Below, piece by piece: positions 55,529-63,846 of a DNA stretch of 64,000 bases. The notes beneath the pieces are model-generated. The model searched no databases and was not told the DNA's origin. It saw only the letters and a list, made by a program, of their open reading frames with translations. Source of the DNA: Nostoc sp. FACHB-152 (GTDB lineage Bacteria; Cyanobacteriota; Cyanobacteriia; Cyanobacteriales; Nostocaceae); contig NZ_JACJRV010000021.1 in assembly GCF_014697475.1 (NCBI RefSeq), forward strand, positions 28,418 through 92,417. Reading direction: 5' to 3'. Each line of letters begins with the position of its first letter. Position 1 is the stretch's first letter. The position numbers were made by a program, and so were the translations under genes.

Positions 55529-57067
55529 ATGAATCGATCTCGTTATAAAGCTATAACGCTTTTGGCGATGTGTTTTGCCCTTTTCATGGCTCATATCGAT
55601 GGCACCGTTGTGAATGTAGCACTTCCCAAAATTCAGAGCAGTTTGGGTTCTGATGTGTCAGGGTTGCAGTGGGTTGCCAACGCCGACTCTCTGCTTGCAG
55701 CTTGCCTAGTGCTAACGAGTGGAACATTGAGCGATATGTACGGGCGCAAACGAGTCTTTCTCGTAGGGGCTATCATCTGCATGATTGCTTCTGTAATCTG
55801 TGGCTTTGCCCCCAATTTAGGTATTTTAATTGCTGGACGATTTCTTCAAGGCATAGGTAATGCTGCGTTAATACCGACTTCTCTGGCTATCCTCGCGGGT
55901 GCTTTCCCTAATCCCAAGGAGAAAACTAAAGCGATAAGTATTTGGTCTGCGGTGTCAGGAATTGCCCTGATTGCTGGCCCTGTCCTTGGTGGGCTGCTAG
56001 TGGATACCTTAGGATGGCAGAGTGTGTTTTTGATCAATCTACCATTAGGCGCGATCGCTTTTTGGCTGACCTTTTCTTTTGTGAGGGACAGTAAAAATCA
56101 GAAGCAGCAGCGTCTTGATGTGCCGGGTTTGTTGCTCAGTATAGTTTTTTTGGCTTCGTTTACCTATGCAATTATCGAGTTTAATGCTAGATTTTGGCGA
56201 TCGCCGCTCCTGATCTTGCTGCTAACACTGGCTGGAATTAGTCTTTTAGCATTTTTGGCTATTGAGTACTACAGTAGTCACCCAATGCTGCCACTAAAAT
56301 TGTTTAAAAACCCAACTTTTACTATTGTTAATGTCGTTTCAGTATTAGTATTTTTCACTGTTGCCAGCTTACTATTTATCTTCAGCTTATTCTTGCAGCA
56401 AGTGCAGGGATACTCAGCAGCAGCAGCCGGCTTGCGCTTTTTACCGATGAATATAGCTTTTGTGAGCGCAGCGTTGGTTTCCGGGTGGTTGGCTACTCAG
56501 TTAGGGTGGCGGTTGACCATTGCTATAGGATTGATGTTGGCAGGGATAGCAACATTGTTATTCCTCCGCATCAATGTCGATACAGAGTATAAAGCCATTG
56601 TGTTGAGCCTTGTTATCTCCGGCTTTGGCTGTGGCTTAACACTCGCGCCCATAGCCGCAGCAGCTATGAGTTCTGCACCTCCGACTCAAGCGGGAATTGC
56701 CTCAGCAGTACTCAATACCAGTAATTCTCTCGGTGGTATTTCAGGAATTGCTCTACAAGGAACAATTCTCAAGCAATACCTAGCTTCAGATTTGGCGCGA
56801 TCGCTCTCTGCTTGGAATTTACCCGCGAACCTCCAAGGTCAACTCATCGCTGACGTTTTGCAAAATGGAGCTAAAGTCCCCAGCAATCTCCCAGCTAACA
56901 TTACTCCGTCTGCTTTACATCAAGCAATTGATAGTGCTTTTATCTCCGGTCTACACGCAACTGTAGTCGTGGCAAGCTTTGCCCTCTTCACCGGAGCATT
57001 ATTGATTCTGGTGTTTGTCCCACAAGCTTTTAATAAGGAAAATAAATTAGTAACCAATGACAAATGA
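55529..57067 (+). CDS. MFS drug/lipid exporter (DHA2, 14-helix type)
   Basis: 512 residues, about 14 hydrophobic helices. MFS motifs: LAMCFALFMAHIDGTVVNVALPKIQ (motif D1), LSDMYGRKRVFLVGAIICM (motif A), AGRFLQGIGNAALIP (motif B) and AVSGIALIAGPVLGGLLVDTLGW (motif C). The gene ends the plus-strand biosynthetic run, which fits export of its product. The minus-strand chimera at 33643-36693 begins with a close relative of this protein (both MNRSR followed by a similar first helix), so the cluster is bracketed by two MFS-derived genes. Substrate is inferred from context only. Confidence 0.93.
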   Translation: MNRSRYKAITLLAMCFALFMAHIDGTVVNVALPKIQSSLGSDVSGLQWVANADSLLAACLVLTSGTLSDMYGRKRVFLVGAIICMIASVICGFAPNLGILIAGRFLQGIGNAALIPTSLAILAGAFPNPKEKTKAISIWSAVSGIALIAGPVLGGLLVDTLGWQSVFLINLPLGAIAFWLTFSFVRDSKNQKQQRLDVPGLLLSIVFLASFTYAIIEFNARFWRSPLLILLLTLAGISLLAFLAIEYYSSHPMLPLKLFKNPTFTIVNVVSVLVFFTVASLLFIFSLFLQQVQGYSAAAAGLRFLPMNIAFVSAALVSGWLATQLGWRLTIAIGLMLAGIATLLFLRINVDTEYKAIVLSLVISGFGCGLTLAPIAAAAMSSAPPTQAGIASAVLNTSNSLGGISGIALQGTILKQYLASDLARSLSAWNLPANLQGQLIADVLQNGAKVPSNLPANITPSALHQAIDSAFISGLHATVVVASFALFTGALLILVFVPQAFNKENKLVTNDK

Positions 57068-57070
57068 CTA

Positions 57071-57094
57071 TTGACCATTGACCATTGACCATTA
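57071..57094. repeat. heptamer repeat (TTGACCA x3)
   Basis: TTGACCA occurs three times in tandem just after the exporter stop codon, in the convergent gap before the ParA-like gene. It belongs to the heptanucleotide class found elsewhere in this window. Confidence 0.75.
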
Positions 57095-57101
57095 ACTCAC
57101 T

Positions 57102-57812
57102 TCAAGCCTGCTTTACCTCTTCATACCAAATGCCGACTTTTTCAAAAGCAGCATAAGCCACCTTGAGAAAATGTACTATTCGCTGTTTGCTGAGAATGCC
57201 AAATTCTTTATATTCTCGTGCGTCTGCGAAAGTCATGCGAGTTTGGTCAATGATATTTCTTTCTCTATATGCCAACTTAGGAAAATCTACAACCTGAACA
57301 TTATATTTTTGGACTAATTGTTGCATATTGGGGTCAGAATCAACGTGTTCCCAATCGTCGCATAGTCCACAATTCCGCACTAGAACATGGGGTACTCTGT
57401 CGCCGTAGCTATTGATTGACTGCACAAACAAGTTCAGGCTATCGTAGCCGCCTGTTGTTACAAACCACTTACAAAAACTTACGCCCTCAGCAGTTCCTAG
57501 TTCAATTAACTGGTTTTTCTCAATCCAGTTTTTGACGGCGCGATGACTTTGGGCTGCTAAATTAACTATCACTGGCTTTGACATTGCCATTTCAAAGATT
57601 CTATCGGCTTTATCTGCTTGACGTTCATCTTCTGTAAATACAGCATACTGACACATCCCTTTATACACACCAGCCACATCAGGATTAGATCTATCTGTTT
57701 CTATTGGCACAAAGGGAATTTTTTTATCTAGACAATATTGAATCATTGTTCGGGTGACTAGAGACTTTCCGACTCCGCCCTTTTCCCCATCTATTAAATG
57801 AATTGTTGGCAT
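57102..57812 (-). CDS. ParA/MinD-like P-loop ATPase of unknown role
   Basis: 236 residues. The N-terminal DGEKGGVGKSLVTRTMIQY is a deviant Walker A motif (KGGVGKS). No switch I/II motif is obvious, and the rest is divergent from standard ParA, with VPHVLVRNCGLCDDWEHVDSDPN near the middle. Similar proteins are often annotated as mobilisation or CobQ-like ATPases; this one has no ParB, no relaxase and no plasmid gene in view, so a plasmid partition role is not supported. It overlaps no neighbour and converges on the MFS gene. The start ATG at 57812 has a G-rich ribosome site (AGGGGT). Confidence 0.75.
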   Translation of the reverse strand: MPTIHLIDGEKGGVGKSLVTRTMIQYCLDKKIPFVPIETDRSNPDVAGVYKGMCQYAVFTEDERQADKADRIFEMAMSKPVIVNLAAQSHRAVKNWIEKNQLIELGTAEGVSFCKWFVTTGGYDSLNLFVQSINSYGDRVPHVLVRNCGLCDDWEHVDSDPNMQQLVQKYNVQVVDFPKLAYRERNIIDQTRMTFADAREYKEFGILSKQRIVHFLKVAYAAFEKVGIWYEEVKQA

Positions 57813-58128
57813 AATAGATACCCCTAATATCGATTGAAGTTACTTAAAATATCAGTATGTCCTTGAATAGGCTCAAAATTGAAATCATCCTATCATCACA
57901 AGTTGATCCCTAGTTGGTTACAACATATTAGTTCTAATTTAAACTGCTCAACAACTACATATAAATACAGAGAAATATTGTATATATTATTATATTTTTA
58001 ATTGCGAAATTGTAATATTAAGCAACCAATTCTAAGGGATAAGTCTACAATTTTGATGGTAGCTTCTATAACTAAACTGTGTAAAAATAGTCAGCTACCT
58101 CAAGCTATTTTTCACGGGAGGTCAGGCA
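57813..58128. other. divergent promoter region
   Basis: 316 bp between the ParA-like gene and the aldehyde dehydrogenase gene, which are transcribed away from each other. It is AT rich, with TATATTATTATATTTTTAA at 57979-57997. No ORF, RNA gene or strong repeat was found. A purine-rich ribosome site (GGGAGG) precedes the aldehyde dehydrogenase start. Confidence 0.55.
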
Positions 58129-59496
58129 ATGGCGATCGCCACCATCAATCCCGCTACTGGGGAAACGCTCAAAACCTTTGAGCCGCTTAACGATGCAGAA
58201 ATTGCCACAAAATTAGATTTGGCAGATCGGGCTTTTGAGCAATACCGCAAGACAAGTTTCGCACAACGATCGCAATGGTTACAAAAGGCTGCACAAATTT
58301 TAGACCAAGATAAAGCAGACTTTGCGAAAGTCATGACGCTGGAAATGGGTAAACCCTATAAAGCCGCGATCGCTGAAATCGAAAAATGTGCTGCTGTTTG
58401 TCGCTATTATGCCGAACACGCCGCCGAATTTTTGGCTGATGTCGAAGTAAAAACCGATGCCAGCCATAGTTTTGTGCGCTATCAGCCAATGGGGATAATT
58501 TTGGCAGTGATGCCGTGGAATTTCCCCTTTTGGCAAGTGTTTCGGTTTGCTGCGCCTGCACTTATGGCTGGCAATGTTGGCTTATTAAAACACGCGTCTA
58601 ATGTACCGCAATGTGCTTTAGCTATTGAAGAGATTATCCGACGGGCAGGTTTTCCTGAAGGTGTATTTCAAACGTTATTAATAGGTGCTGCAAAAGTTGC
58701 TGATTTAATCGCTGATGATAGGGTGAAAGCCGCAACTTTGACGGGAAGCGAACCTGCTGGTGCATCCTTAGCCGCCGCCGCAGGTAAACATATTAAAAAA
58801 ACTGTGCTGGAATTAGGGGGAAGCGACCCATTCATTGTGTTAGCTAGTGCTGATTTAGAAGCGGCCGTTGCTACGGCGACCACAGCCAGGATGCTAAATA
58901 ATGGACAATCTTGTATTGCCGCGAAACGCTTTATTGTGGAAGAAGCGATCGCAGATCAATTCGAGAAGCAGCTATTAGATAAATTCCTCACGCTGAAAGT
59001 CGGCGACCCCATGCAATCAGACACCGATTTAGGCCCACTAGCAACACCAGATATCTTGCAAGATTTAGATCAACAAGTGCAAGTTGCGACAAAAAGTGGT
59101 GGAAAAGTCTTGACGGGTGGGTATCCTATATCTGACCGCACTGGGAACTTTTATCCACCAACTATCATCACAGATATTCCGCCTGAAGCACCTATTGCCC
59201 AGGAAGAATTTTTTGGCCCGGTAGCCTTGTTATTCCGGGTTCCAGATATTGATGCTGCAATTAAACTAGCAAACGCCATCCCCTTTGGTTTGGGTGCTAG
59301 TGCTTGGACAACCAATGACCAAGAACGCTCACGCTTGATTGCAGAAATTGAAGCTGGTGCAGTCTTTATCAATGGTTTAGTTAAATCTGACCCCCGCTTA
59401 CCTTTTGGTGGTATTAAACGTTCTGGGTATGGCCGAGAATTAAGCATTCAAGGCATACAAGAGTTTGTCAATGTTAAAACTGTTTGGGTTAAGTAA
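58129..59496 (+). CDS. succinate-semialdehyde dehydrogenase (aldehyde dehydrogenase family)
   Basis: 455 residues. The catalytic Cys262 lies in NNGQSCIAAKRF and the general base E228 in VLELGGSDPF. MPWNFPFWQVFRFAAPALMAGN is the cofactor-site region, TLTGSEPAGASLAAAAGKHIKK completes the NAD(P) fold, and QEEFFGPVALLFR is typical of the C-terminal part. The gene lies beside a 2-oxoglutarate-decarboxylase-type enzyme, the same pairing described in Synechococcus PCC 7002, where the two convert 2-oxoglutarate to succinate and close the TCA cycle without the dehydrogenase complex. The succinate-semialdehyde assignment relies on that synteny. It starts after GGGAGG. Confidence 0.87.
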   Translation: MAIATINPATGETLKTFEPLNDAEIATKLDLADRAFEQYRKTSFAQRSQWLQKAAQILDQDKADFAKVMTLEMGKPYKAAIAEIEKCAAVCRYYAEHAAEFLADVEVKTDASHSFVRYQPMGIILAVMPWNFPFWQVFRFAAPALMAGNVGLLKHASNVPQCALAIEEIIRRAGFPEGVFQTLLIGAAKVADLIADDRVKAATLTGSEPAGASLAAAAGKHIKKTVLELGGSDPFIVLASADLEAAVATATTARMLNNGQSCIAAKRFIVEEAIADQFEKQLLDKFLTLKVGDPMQSDTDLGPLATPDILQDLDQQVQVATKSGGKVLTGGYPISDRTGNFYPPTIITDIPPEAPIAQEEFFGPVALLFRVPDIDAAIKLANAIPFGLGASAWTTNDQERSRLIAEIEAGAVFINGLVKSDPRLPFGGIKRSGYGRELSIQGIQEFVNVKTVWVK

Positions 59497-59501
59497 TTAG
59501 G

Positions 59502-59631
59502 GAATAGGGAGTAGGGAATAGGGAATAGGGAATAGGGTGTTTCACTACTCCCCACTCACAACTCCCTATTTTGTACGGGGAATAGGGTGTTTCACTACTC
59601 CCCACTCACAACTCACAACTCCCTATTTTGT
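59502..59631. repeat. heptamer array and 47-bp direct duplication between the TCA-bypass genes
   Basis: GGGAATA-type heptamers run from about 59503. A unit starting GGGAATAGGGTGTTTC and ending CCCTATTTTGT occurs at 59528-59574 and again at 59578-59631; the second copy carries an extra seven-base ACTCACA unit. The GGGAATA and TATTCCC-like (CCCTATT) parts could fold as a hairpin in the mRNA leader of the next gene. Confidence 0.8.
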
Positions 59632-59654
59632 GCATCATTATTAAGGAAATGAAA

Positions 59655-61298
59655 ATGAATACAGCAGAATTATTAGTAAAGTGTTTAGAAAATGAAGGTG
59701 TAGAATATGTTTTTGGTCTGCCTGGAGAAGAAAATTTACACGTTTTAGAAGCTTTAAAACATTCTTCAATTAAATTTATTACAACTCGTCATGAACAGGG
59801 TGCAGCTTTCATGGCTGATGTTTATGGACGCTTAACTGGTAAAGCTGGAGTTTGCCTTTCCACCCTTGGCCCTGGGGCAACAAATCTCATGACTGGTGTG
59901 GCTGATGCCAATCTTGATGGTGCGCCATTGGTCGCAATTACTGGGCAGGTGGGAACAGATAGAATGCATATTGAATCGCACCAATATTTAGATTTAGTGG
60001 CAATGTTTGCCCCGGTAACTAAGTGGAATAAACAAATTGTTAGACCGAGTATTACACCAGAAGTAGTGCGGAAAGCCTTCAAGCGATCGCAAACCGAAAA
60101 ACCAGGTGCAGTCCATATAGATTTACCAGAAAATATTGCCGCTATGCCCGTTGAAGGTAAACCTTTACATCGGGATAAAATTGAAAAAACCTATGCATCT
60201 TTTGCTAGTATTAGGGCAGCAGCCGCGCTGATGTCTCAAGCGGTGAATCCATTAATCTTAGTAGGAAATGGCGCAATTCGTGGTCAAGCTAGTGATGCAG
60301 TGACACAATTTGCTACCCAAATGAATATTCCTGTTGCTAATACATTCATGGGTAAAGGCGTGATTCCTTATACTCATCCTTTAGCTTTATGGTCAGTGGG
60401 ATTACAGCAAAGAGACTTTATTACCTGCGGCTTTGACAATACAGATTTAGTAATTGCGATCGGGTATGATTTGATTGAATTTTCCCCGAAGAAATGGAAT
60501 CCAGAAGGTAAAATTCCCATTGTGCATATTAGTACATCTGCGGCGGAAATTGATAGTAGCTATGTTTGTAATGTAGAAGTCATTGGTGATATTTCTGACT
60601 CCCTGGTTGAAATTTTAAAAGTAGCAGACCGTCAAGGTAAGCCTAATCCCTATGCCATCAGCTTACGCGGTGAAATTCGGGCTGATTATGAACAATACGC
60701 CAACGATGATGGTTACCCCATTAAACCGCAAAAATTAATTTATGATTTGCGGCAGGTTATGGGGCCAGATGATGTTGTTATCTCTGATGTTGGCGCACAT
60801 AAAATGTGGATGGCGCGTCATTATCATTGCCACAGTCCCAATACTTGCATTATTTCTAACGGCTTTGCGGCAATGGGTATAGCAATTCCTGGTGCATTAG
60901 CTGCCAAACTGGTTTATCCCAACCGCAAAGTTGTCGCCGTGACTGGTGATGGTGGTTTTATGATGAACTGCCAAGAATTAGAAACCGCTTTGCGGGTAGG
61001 TACTCCCTTTGTCACCTTAATCTTTAATGATGGCGGCTACGGCTTAATCGAATGGAAACAAGAAAACCACTTTGGCAAAGGTAATTCATCCTTTGTACAT
61101 TTTGGTAATCCTGATTTTGTGAAATTCGCCGAAAGCATGGGTCTAAAAGGCTATCGTGTCGAATCTAGTCTTGATTTAATCCCGATACTCAAAGAAGCCT
61201 TAGCCCAAGATGTACCCGCAGTTATCGATTGCCCTGTAGACTACAGAGAAAACCGTCGCTTTACCCAAAAAGCTGGCGAGTTAAACTGCGCTTTGTAG
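59655..61298 (+). CDS. 2-oxoglutarate decarboxylase (ThDP-dependent, acetolactate synthase-like)
   Basis: 547 residues from the ATG at 59655, seven bases after AAGGAA; in-frame starts at 59628 and 59649 are less well placed. ThDP-family motifs: RHEQGAAFMADVYGRLTG (E for cofactor activation), GPGATNLMTGVADANLDGAPLVAITGQ and VVAVTGDGGFMMNCQELETALR followed by LIFNDGGYGLIEW (GDG...N cofactor site). The C terminus (PVDYRENRRFTQKAGEL) fits acetolactate-synthase relatives. Beside the aldehyde dehydrogenase it matches the 2-oxoglutarate decarboxylase of the cyanobacterial TCA bypass (2-oxoglutarate to succinate semialdehyde). Database labels often say acetolactate synthase; without the synteny that would be the alternative. 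Confidence 0.88.
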   Translation: MNTAELLVKCLENEGVEYVFGLPGEENLHVLEALKHSSIKFITTRHEQGAAFMADVYGRLTGKAGVCLSTLGPGATNLMTGVADANLDGAPLVAITGQVGTDRMHIESHQYLDLVAMFAPVTKWNKQIVRPSITPEVVRKAFKRSQTEKPGAVHIDLPENIAAMPVEGKPLHRDKIEKTYASFASIRAAAALMSQAVNPLILVGNGAIRGQASDAVTQFATQMNIPVANTFMGKGVIPYTHPLALWSVGLQQRDFITCGFDNTDLVIAIGYDLIEFSPKKWNPEGKIPIVHISTSAAEIDSSYVCNVEVIGDISDSLVEILKVADRQGKPNPYAISLRGEIRADYEQYANDDGYPIKPQKLIYDLRQVMGPDDVVISDVGAHKMWMARHYHCHSPNTCIISNGFAAMGIAIPGALAAKLVYPNRKVVAVTGDGGFMMNCQELETALRVGTPFVTLIFNDGGYGLIEWKQENHFGKGNSSFVHFGNPDFVKFAESMGLKGYRVESSLDLIPILKEALAQDVPAVIDCPVDYRENRRFTQKAGELNCAL

Positions 61299-61338
61299 TT
61301 AAGACAATTTCACAAAAAACCTGGTACATATAAACCTT

Positions 61339-61369
61339 GTAGAGAGACGTAGCATTGCTACGTCTCTAC
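61339..61369. repeat. palindromic GTAGAGACG repeat (copy 3)
   Basis: Arms GTAGAGAGACGTAGC and GCTACGTCTCTAC with a short loop, 40 bp after the 2-oxoglutarate decarboxylase stop; the left arm carries an extra GA. Followed by TTTAATTT. It is the third member of the family at 1601 and 41776. Confidence 0.8.
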
Positions 61370-61433
61370 TTTAATTTCAGCTTAATCATGTTGGGTTTCG
61401 CTATCGCTTCACCCAACCTACGTCTGTCACCTG

Positions 61434-62861
61434 TTACCTACTCATATTCCTCGGCGGAATCTCTTCACCTTGGTAAAACCGTCGAATTAGCCTACCCAAA
61501 CCAAACCAACTACCTGCACCAAGCAAAACAGCGACGCTTAAAATCGCCACAGTAATAGTCGAAACTTGCACCTGTAACAAGCACAGCACAGGTAGTAAAG
61601 TCCAAATCAGTGCTGTGAATATAGCAATTCCTAACCTTAACCTTTGCAGATTAGTCAAAGCAGTGCGACAACTAGCGCATTTTTCGGTGTGGGAATGATA
61701 CCTATCTAATAAGGCTGTTTTAGATAATGGCGGTGCTAATTTTTCGCCGGGAAATGATTCTGCACTATATTGGTTCACCCAAGAACGTAGCTGTTGTACA
61801 AAAAGGTCAGCTTTAGTCGGTAGATAAAAAGCTTTGCTGAAGTTAGCACTCCCGCCTTGTTTTTCTAAATAGCGTTCTTGATAATGCAGAAAAATTTGAT
61901 CATCTTCTAGTACACCATTTTGACCAAGGTGTGAGTACCAACGTGGTGTTAGCTTCAGGAACAGTCCAGGTAATTTAGAAGAGAATTTAAAAGGAAAGAT
62001 GGCAAATAGCCGACATTCTCCTTTACGAATAGGGGTGGCGTAAACGACTGTTAATGTTCTGCCAAACTGCTTAGAAGTTAGGTCATGCCACATCAACCCA
62101 GGGGCAATAAATGTAGTATGTTGTTTCCCTAAAGTACCTTTGCGGGGGCCTTCCTCCCACACTCCCTGAAAACCCCATTTTCCTGATTCCACAATCTCTA
62201 ATTCAACCGGAGAAACATTAGCGCGGTTACCTACAGTTTTGTGGTGTGTGTAAGGAATGTGGCTAGAATCGAGAACATTTTCCATCAACGTTAAGGCATC
62301 ATAAGGAATGTCTCGAAAGGTGTTGAGACATACCCAGCCTTCAGGATCTTCTTCTAGTGCATCAACAATTGGAACTTTTGTTTTCGCCGCATTCTCAGAT
62401 TTGCCTGGATATACAAACAAAAGCCCTTGACGAACTTTAGTAGGCAATGAATTTACGCAAGCACGTTGAGAAGTTTCTGCTTTACCGCCTTCAGCTTGTT
62501 GGGGAATTATCTCACACTTACCTGCACCAGAAAATGCCCAACCATGATAAGGACATTCAAGCCATCCCTCCTCATTAATTCTCCCTTCTGAAAGGGGGGC
62601 TAAACGGTGCGGACATTGGTCGGCAAAGGCGCGCCATGTCTGTTCATTTTTATCCCACCACAGCACTATATCCCTTTCTAATAAAGTAAACCGCGTCGGC
62701 TGAGTTTTGTCTAAATCTGCAATGTAGAAAACAGGATACCAAACTTCCTGCCAATCAAAGCGTTCTGGATCGAGTCCACCAGCAGGTAACTCTTGCGCTG
62801 TTTGGAATTGAGATGTTACTTCCAGAGAATTTTGCTCTGACTGTAAAACACTGTTAGACAT
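61434..62861 (-). CDS. Rieske non-haem iron oxygenase, pheophorbide a oxygenase (PaO)-like
   Basis: 475 residues. The Rieske [2Fe-2S] ligands are C83, H85, C103 and H106 (DQCPHRLAPL ... LECPYHGWAFSG). The mononuclear iron site lies in NVLDSSHIPYTHHKTVG (H201, H206). The C-terminal half has a CxxC (KCASCR, about residue 393) and two hydrophobic helices (about 405-455), as in the PaO/Tic55/chlorophyllide a oxygenase group, which is membrane bound. PaO opens the chlorin ring of pheophorbide a in plants; for cyanobacteria the substrate is uncertain (chlorophyll breakdown or another tetrapyrrole). The gene ends inside a repeat-rich region shared with the previous gene's tail. Confidence 0.88.
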   Translation of the reverse strand: MSNSVLQSEQNSLEVTSQFQTAQELPAGGLDPERFDWQEVWYPVFYIADLDKTQPTRFTLLERDIVLWWDKNEQTWRAFADQCPHRLAPLSEGRINEEGWLECPYHGWAFSGAGKCEIIPQQAEGGKAETSQRACVNSLPTKVRQGLLFVYPGKSENAAKTKVPIVDALEEDPEGWVCLNTFRDIPYDALTLMENVLDSSHIPYTHHKTVGNRANVSPVELEIVESGKWGFQGVWEEGPRKGTLGKQHTTFIAPGLMWHDLTSKQFGRTLTVVYATPIRKGECRLFAIFPFKFSSKLPGLFLKLTPRWYSHLGQNGVLEDDQIFLHYQERYLEKQGGSANFSKAFYLPTKADLFVQQLRSWVNQYSAESFPGEKLAPPLSKTALLDRYHSHTEKCASCRTALTNLQRLRLGIAIFTALIWTLLPVLCLLQVQVSTITVAILSVAVLLGAGSWFGLGRLIRRFYQGEEIPPRNMSR

Positions 62862-63087
62862 GGTGGTGTTTTGTGACCGAGAATTAACCTTCTATCCAAG
62901 AAAAATGTAACAATTTTTTACTCTTGTGGCGAAGGATAGTTGATAAATCAGCCAATGGTCTAATACTAGTTTGTAATTCGTAATTAAGTGCGTTACATAT
63001 GGTCTGGGTTTCGGGTTTTGAATTTCTTGCTGGATTTTAAAGAATTGGTCTAGAGTAACAACAGTTGAACTAGAGAATTTCAACACT

Positions 63088-63846
63088 ATGGTAGTAGACA
63101 TCAGGGAATCTCAATCTGCTAAACAAGCTTTGCGTCAAGCACTTGCTGCTTGTGGTGGTAATACTAAAGACGAAGCAGTGATTGCTGCTATTGAAAATCT
63201 CTGCCGTTTGAACCCAAAAGCAGCACCAACGCAAAGTGCTTTACAGGATGGTAAATGGTTATTAATTAGCGCACCAAATTTTCCAGGAGGTGAAAAACTT
63301 CCCGATGGTAGGTTTGTATATACCCTTGGTCGCCTCGCTTTTAATATGTTTGAGCCGACAAAGTTAAAGGTGAATATTAATCGAGTTTTACAATCTGTAT
63401 TGTTATTAGAAAATGGTCAGCAGCGCACTCATGATATTGATGTAGAATTTACCACAATTGATGAGTCTGTTGGGCAGATAAAGGGTATTGTACGTAATTT
63501 GGGTATTTGTCAGCCCTTTAACGCGACAGAGTTACAAGCGAATTATACAGGCGGAATTTTAAAGCCACATCCGTCAACAAAGATGGCAGACTGGCAAGCT
63601 GTTTTTAGGAATCAACAAAAACCTTCAGCCACAAGTTGGAAGGAAAAGTTAACGTCTGGTTTGCTGAAATTAATGTTTGGTTTAGTCCCAGCAAAAGGGA
63701 TGAATCCTGAGACTGGAGAGATTACTTTTAGTATGAAGCGATCGCCTAAAGGTCGTCTAGCTATTCTCTACCTTGATGAGGAATTACGCATCACTCGCGG
63801 TGAAAAAGGCACTGTCTTGGTATGTGAACGACTTAATGAGTCTTAG
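63088..63846 (+). CDS. PAP/fibrillin family protein
   Basis: 252 residues. Residues about 12-210 match plastid-lipid-associated proteins: the N-terminal helix (QALRQALAACGGNTKDEAVIAAIENLCRLNP), DGKWLLISAPNFPGGEKLPDGRFVYTLGRLAFNMFEP, and a later lipocalin-like sheet ending GRLAILYLDEELRITRGEKGTVLVCERLNES. In cyanobacteria and plastids they bind membrane lipids in thylakoid and plastoglobule-like structures. The last codons (LNES, stop TAG) fall inside the first unit of a 21-bp tandem repeat, and the frame beyond the stop stays open to the end of the window. The stop could therefore be a recent change or a sequencing error. Confidence 0.88.
   Translation: MVVDIRESQSAKQALRQALAACGGNTKDEAVIAAIENLCRLNPKAAPTQSALQDGKWLLISAPNFPGGEKLPDGRFVYTLGRLAFNMFEPTKLKVNINRVLQSVLLLENGQQRTHDIDVEFTTIDESVGQIKGIVRNLGICQPFNATELQANYTGGILKPHPSTKMADWQAVFRNQQKPSATSWKEKLTSGLLKLMFGLVPAKGMNPETGEITFSMKRSPKGRLAILYLDEELRITRGEKGTVLVCERLNES

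Noticed and set aside
37850..57067. heterocyst glycolipid (hgl) cluster
   Set aside because: No hglB/C/D/E-type multi-domain synthase or hetM-like thioester reductase is present; FAAL, glf and the diiron enzyme point to another product.
57102..57812. ParA-like gene as a sign of an integrated plasmid
   Set aside because: No ParB, replication, relaxase or integrase gene, and no attachment-site repeats nearby.
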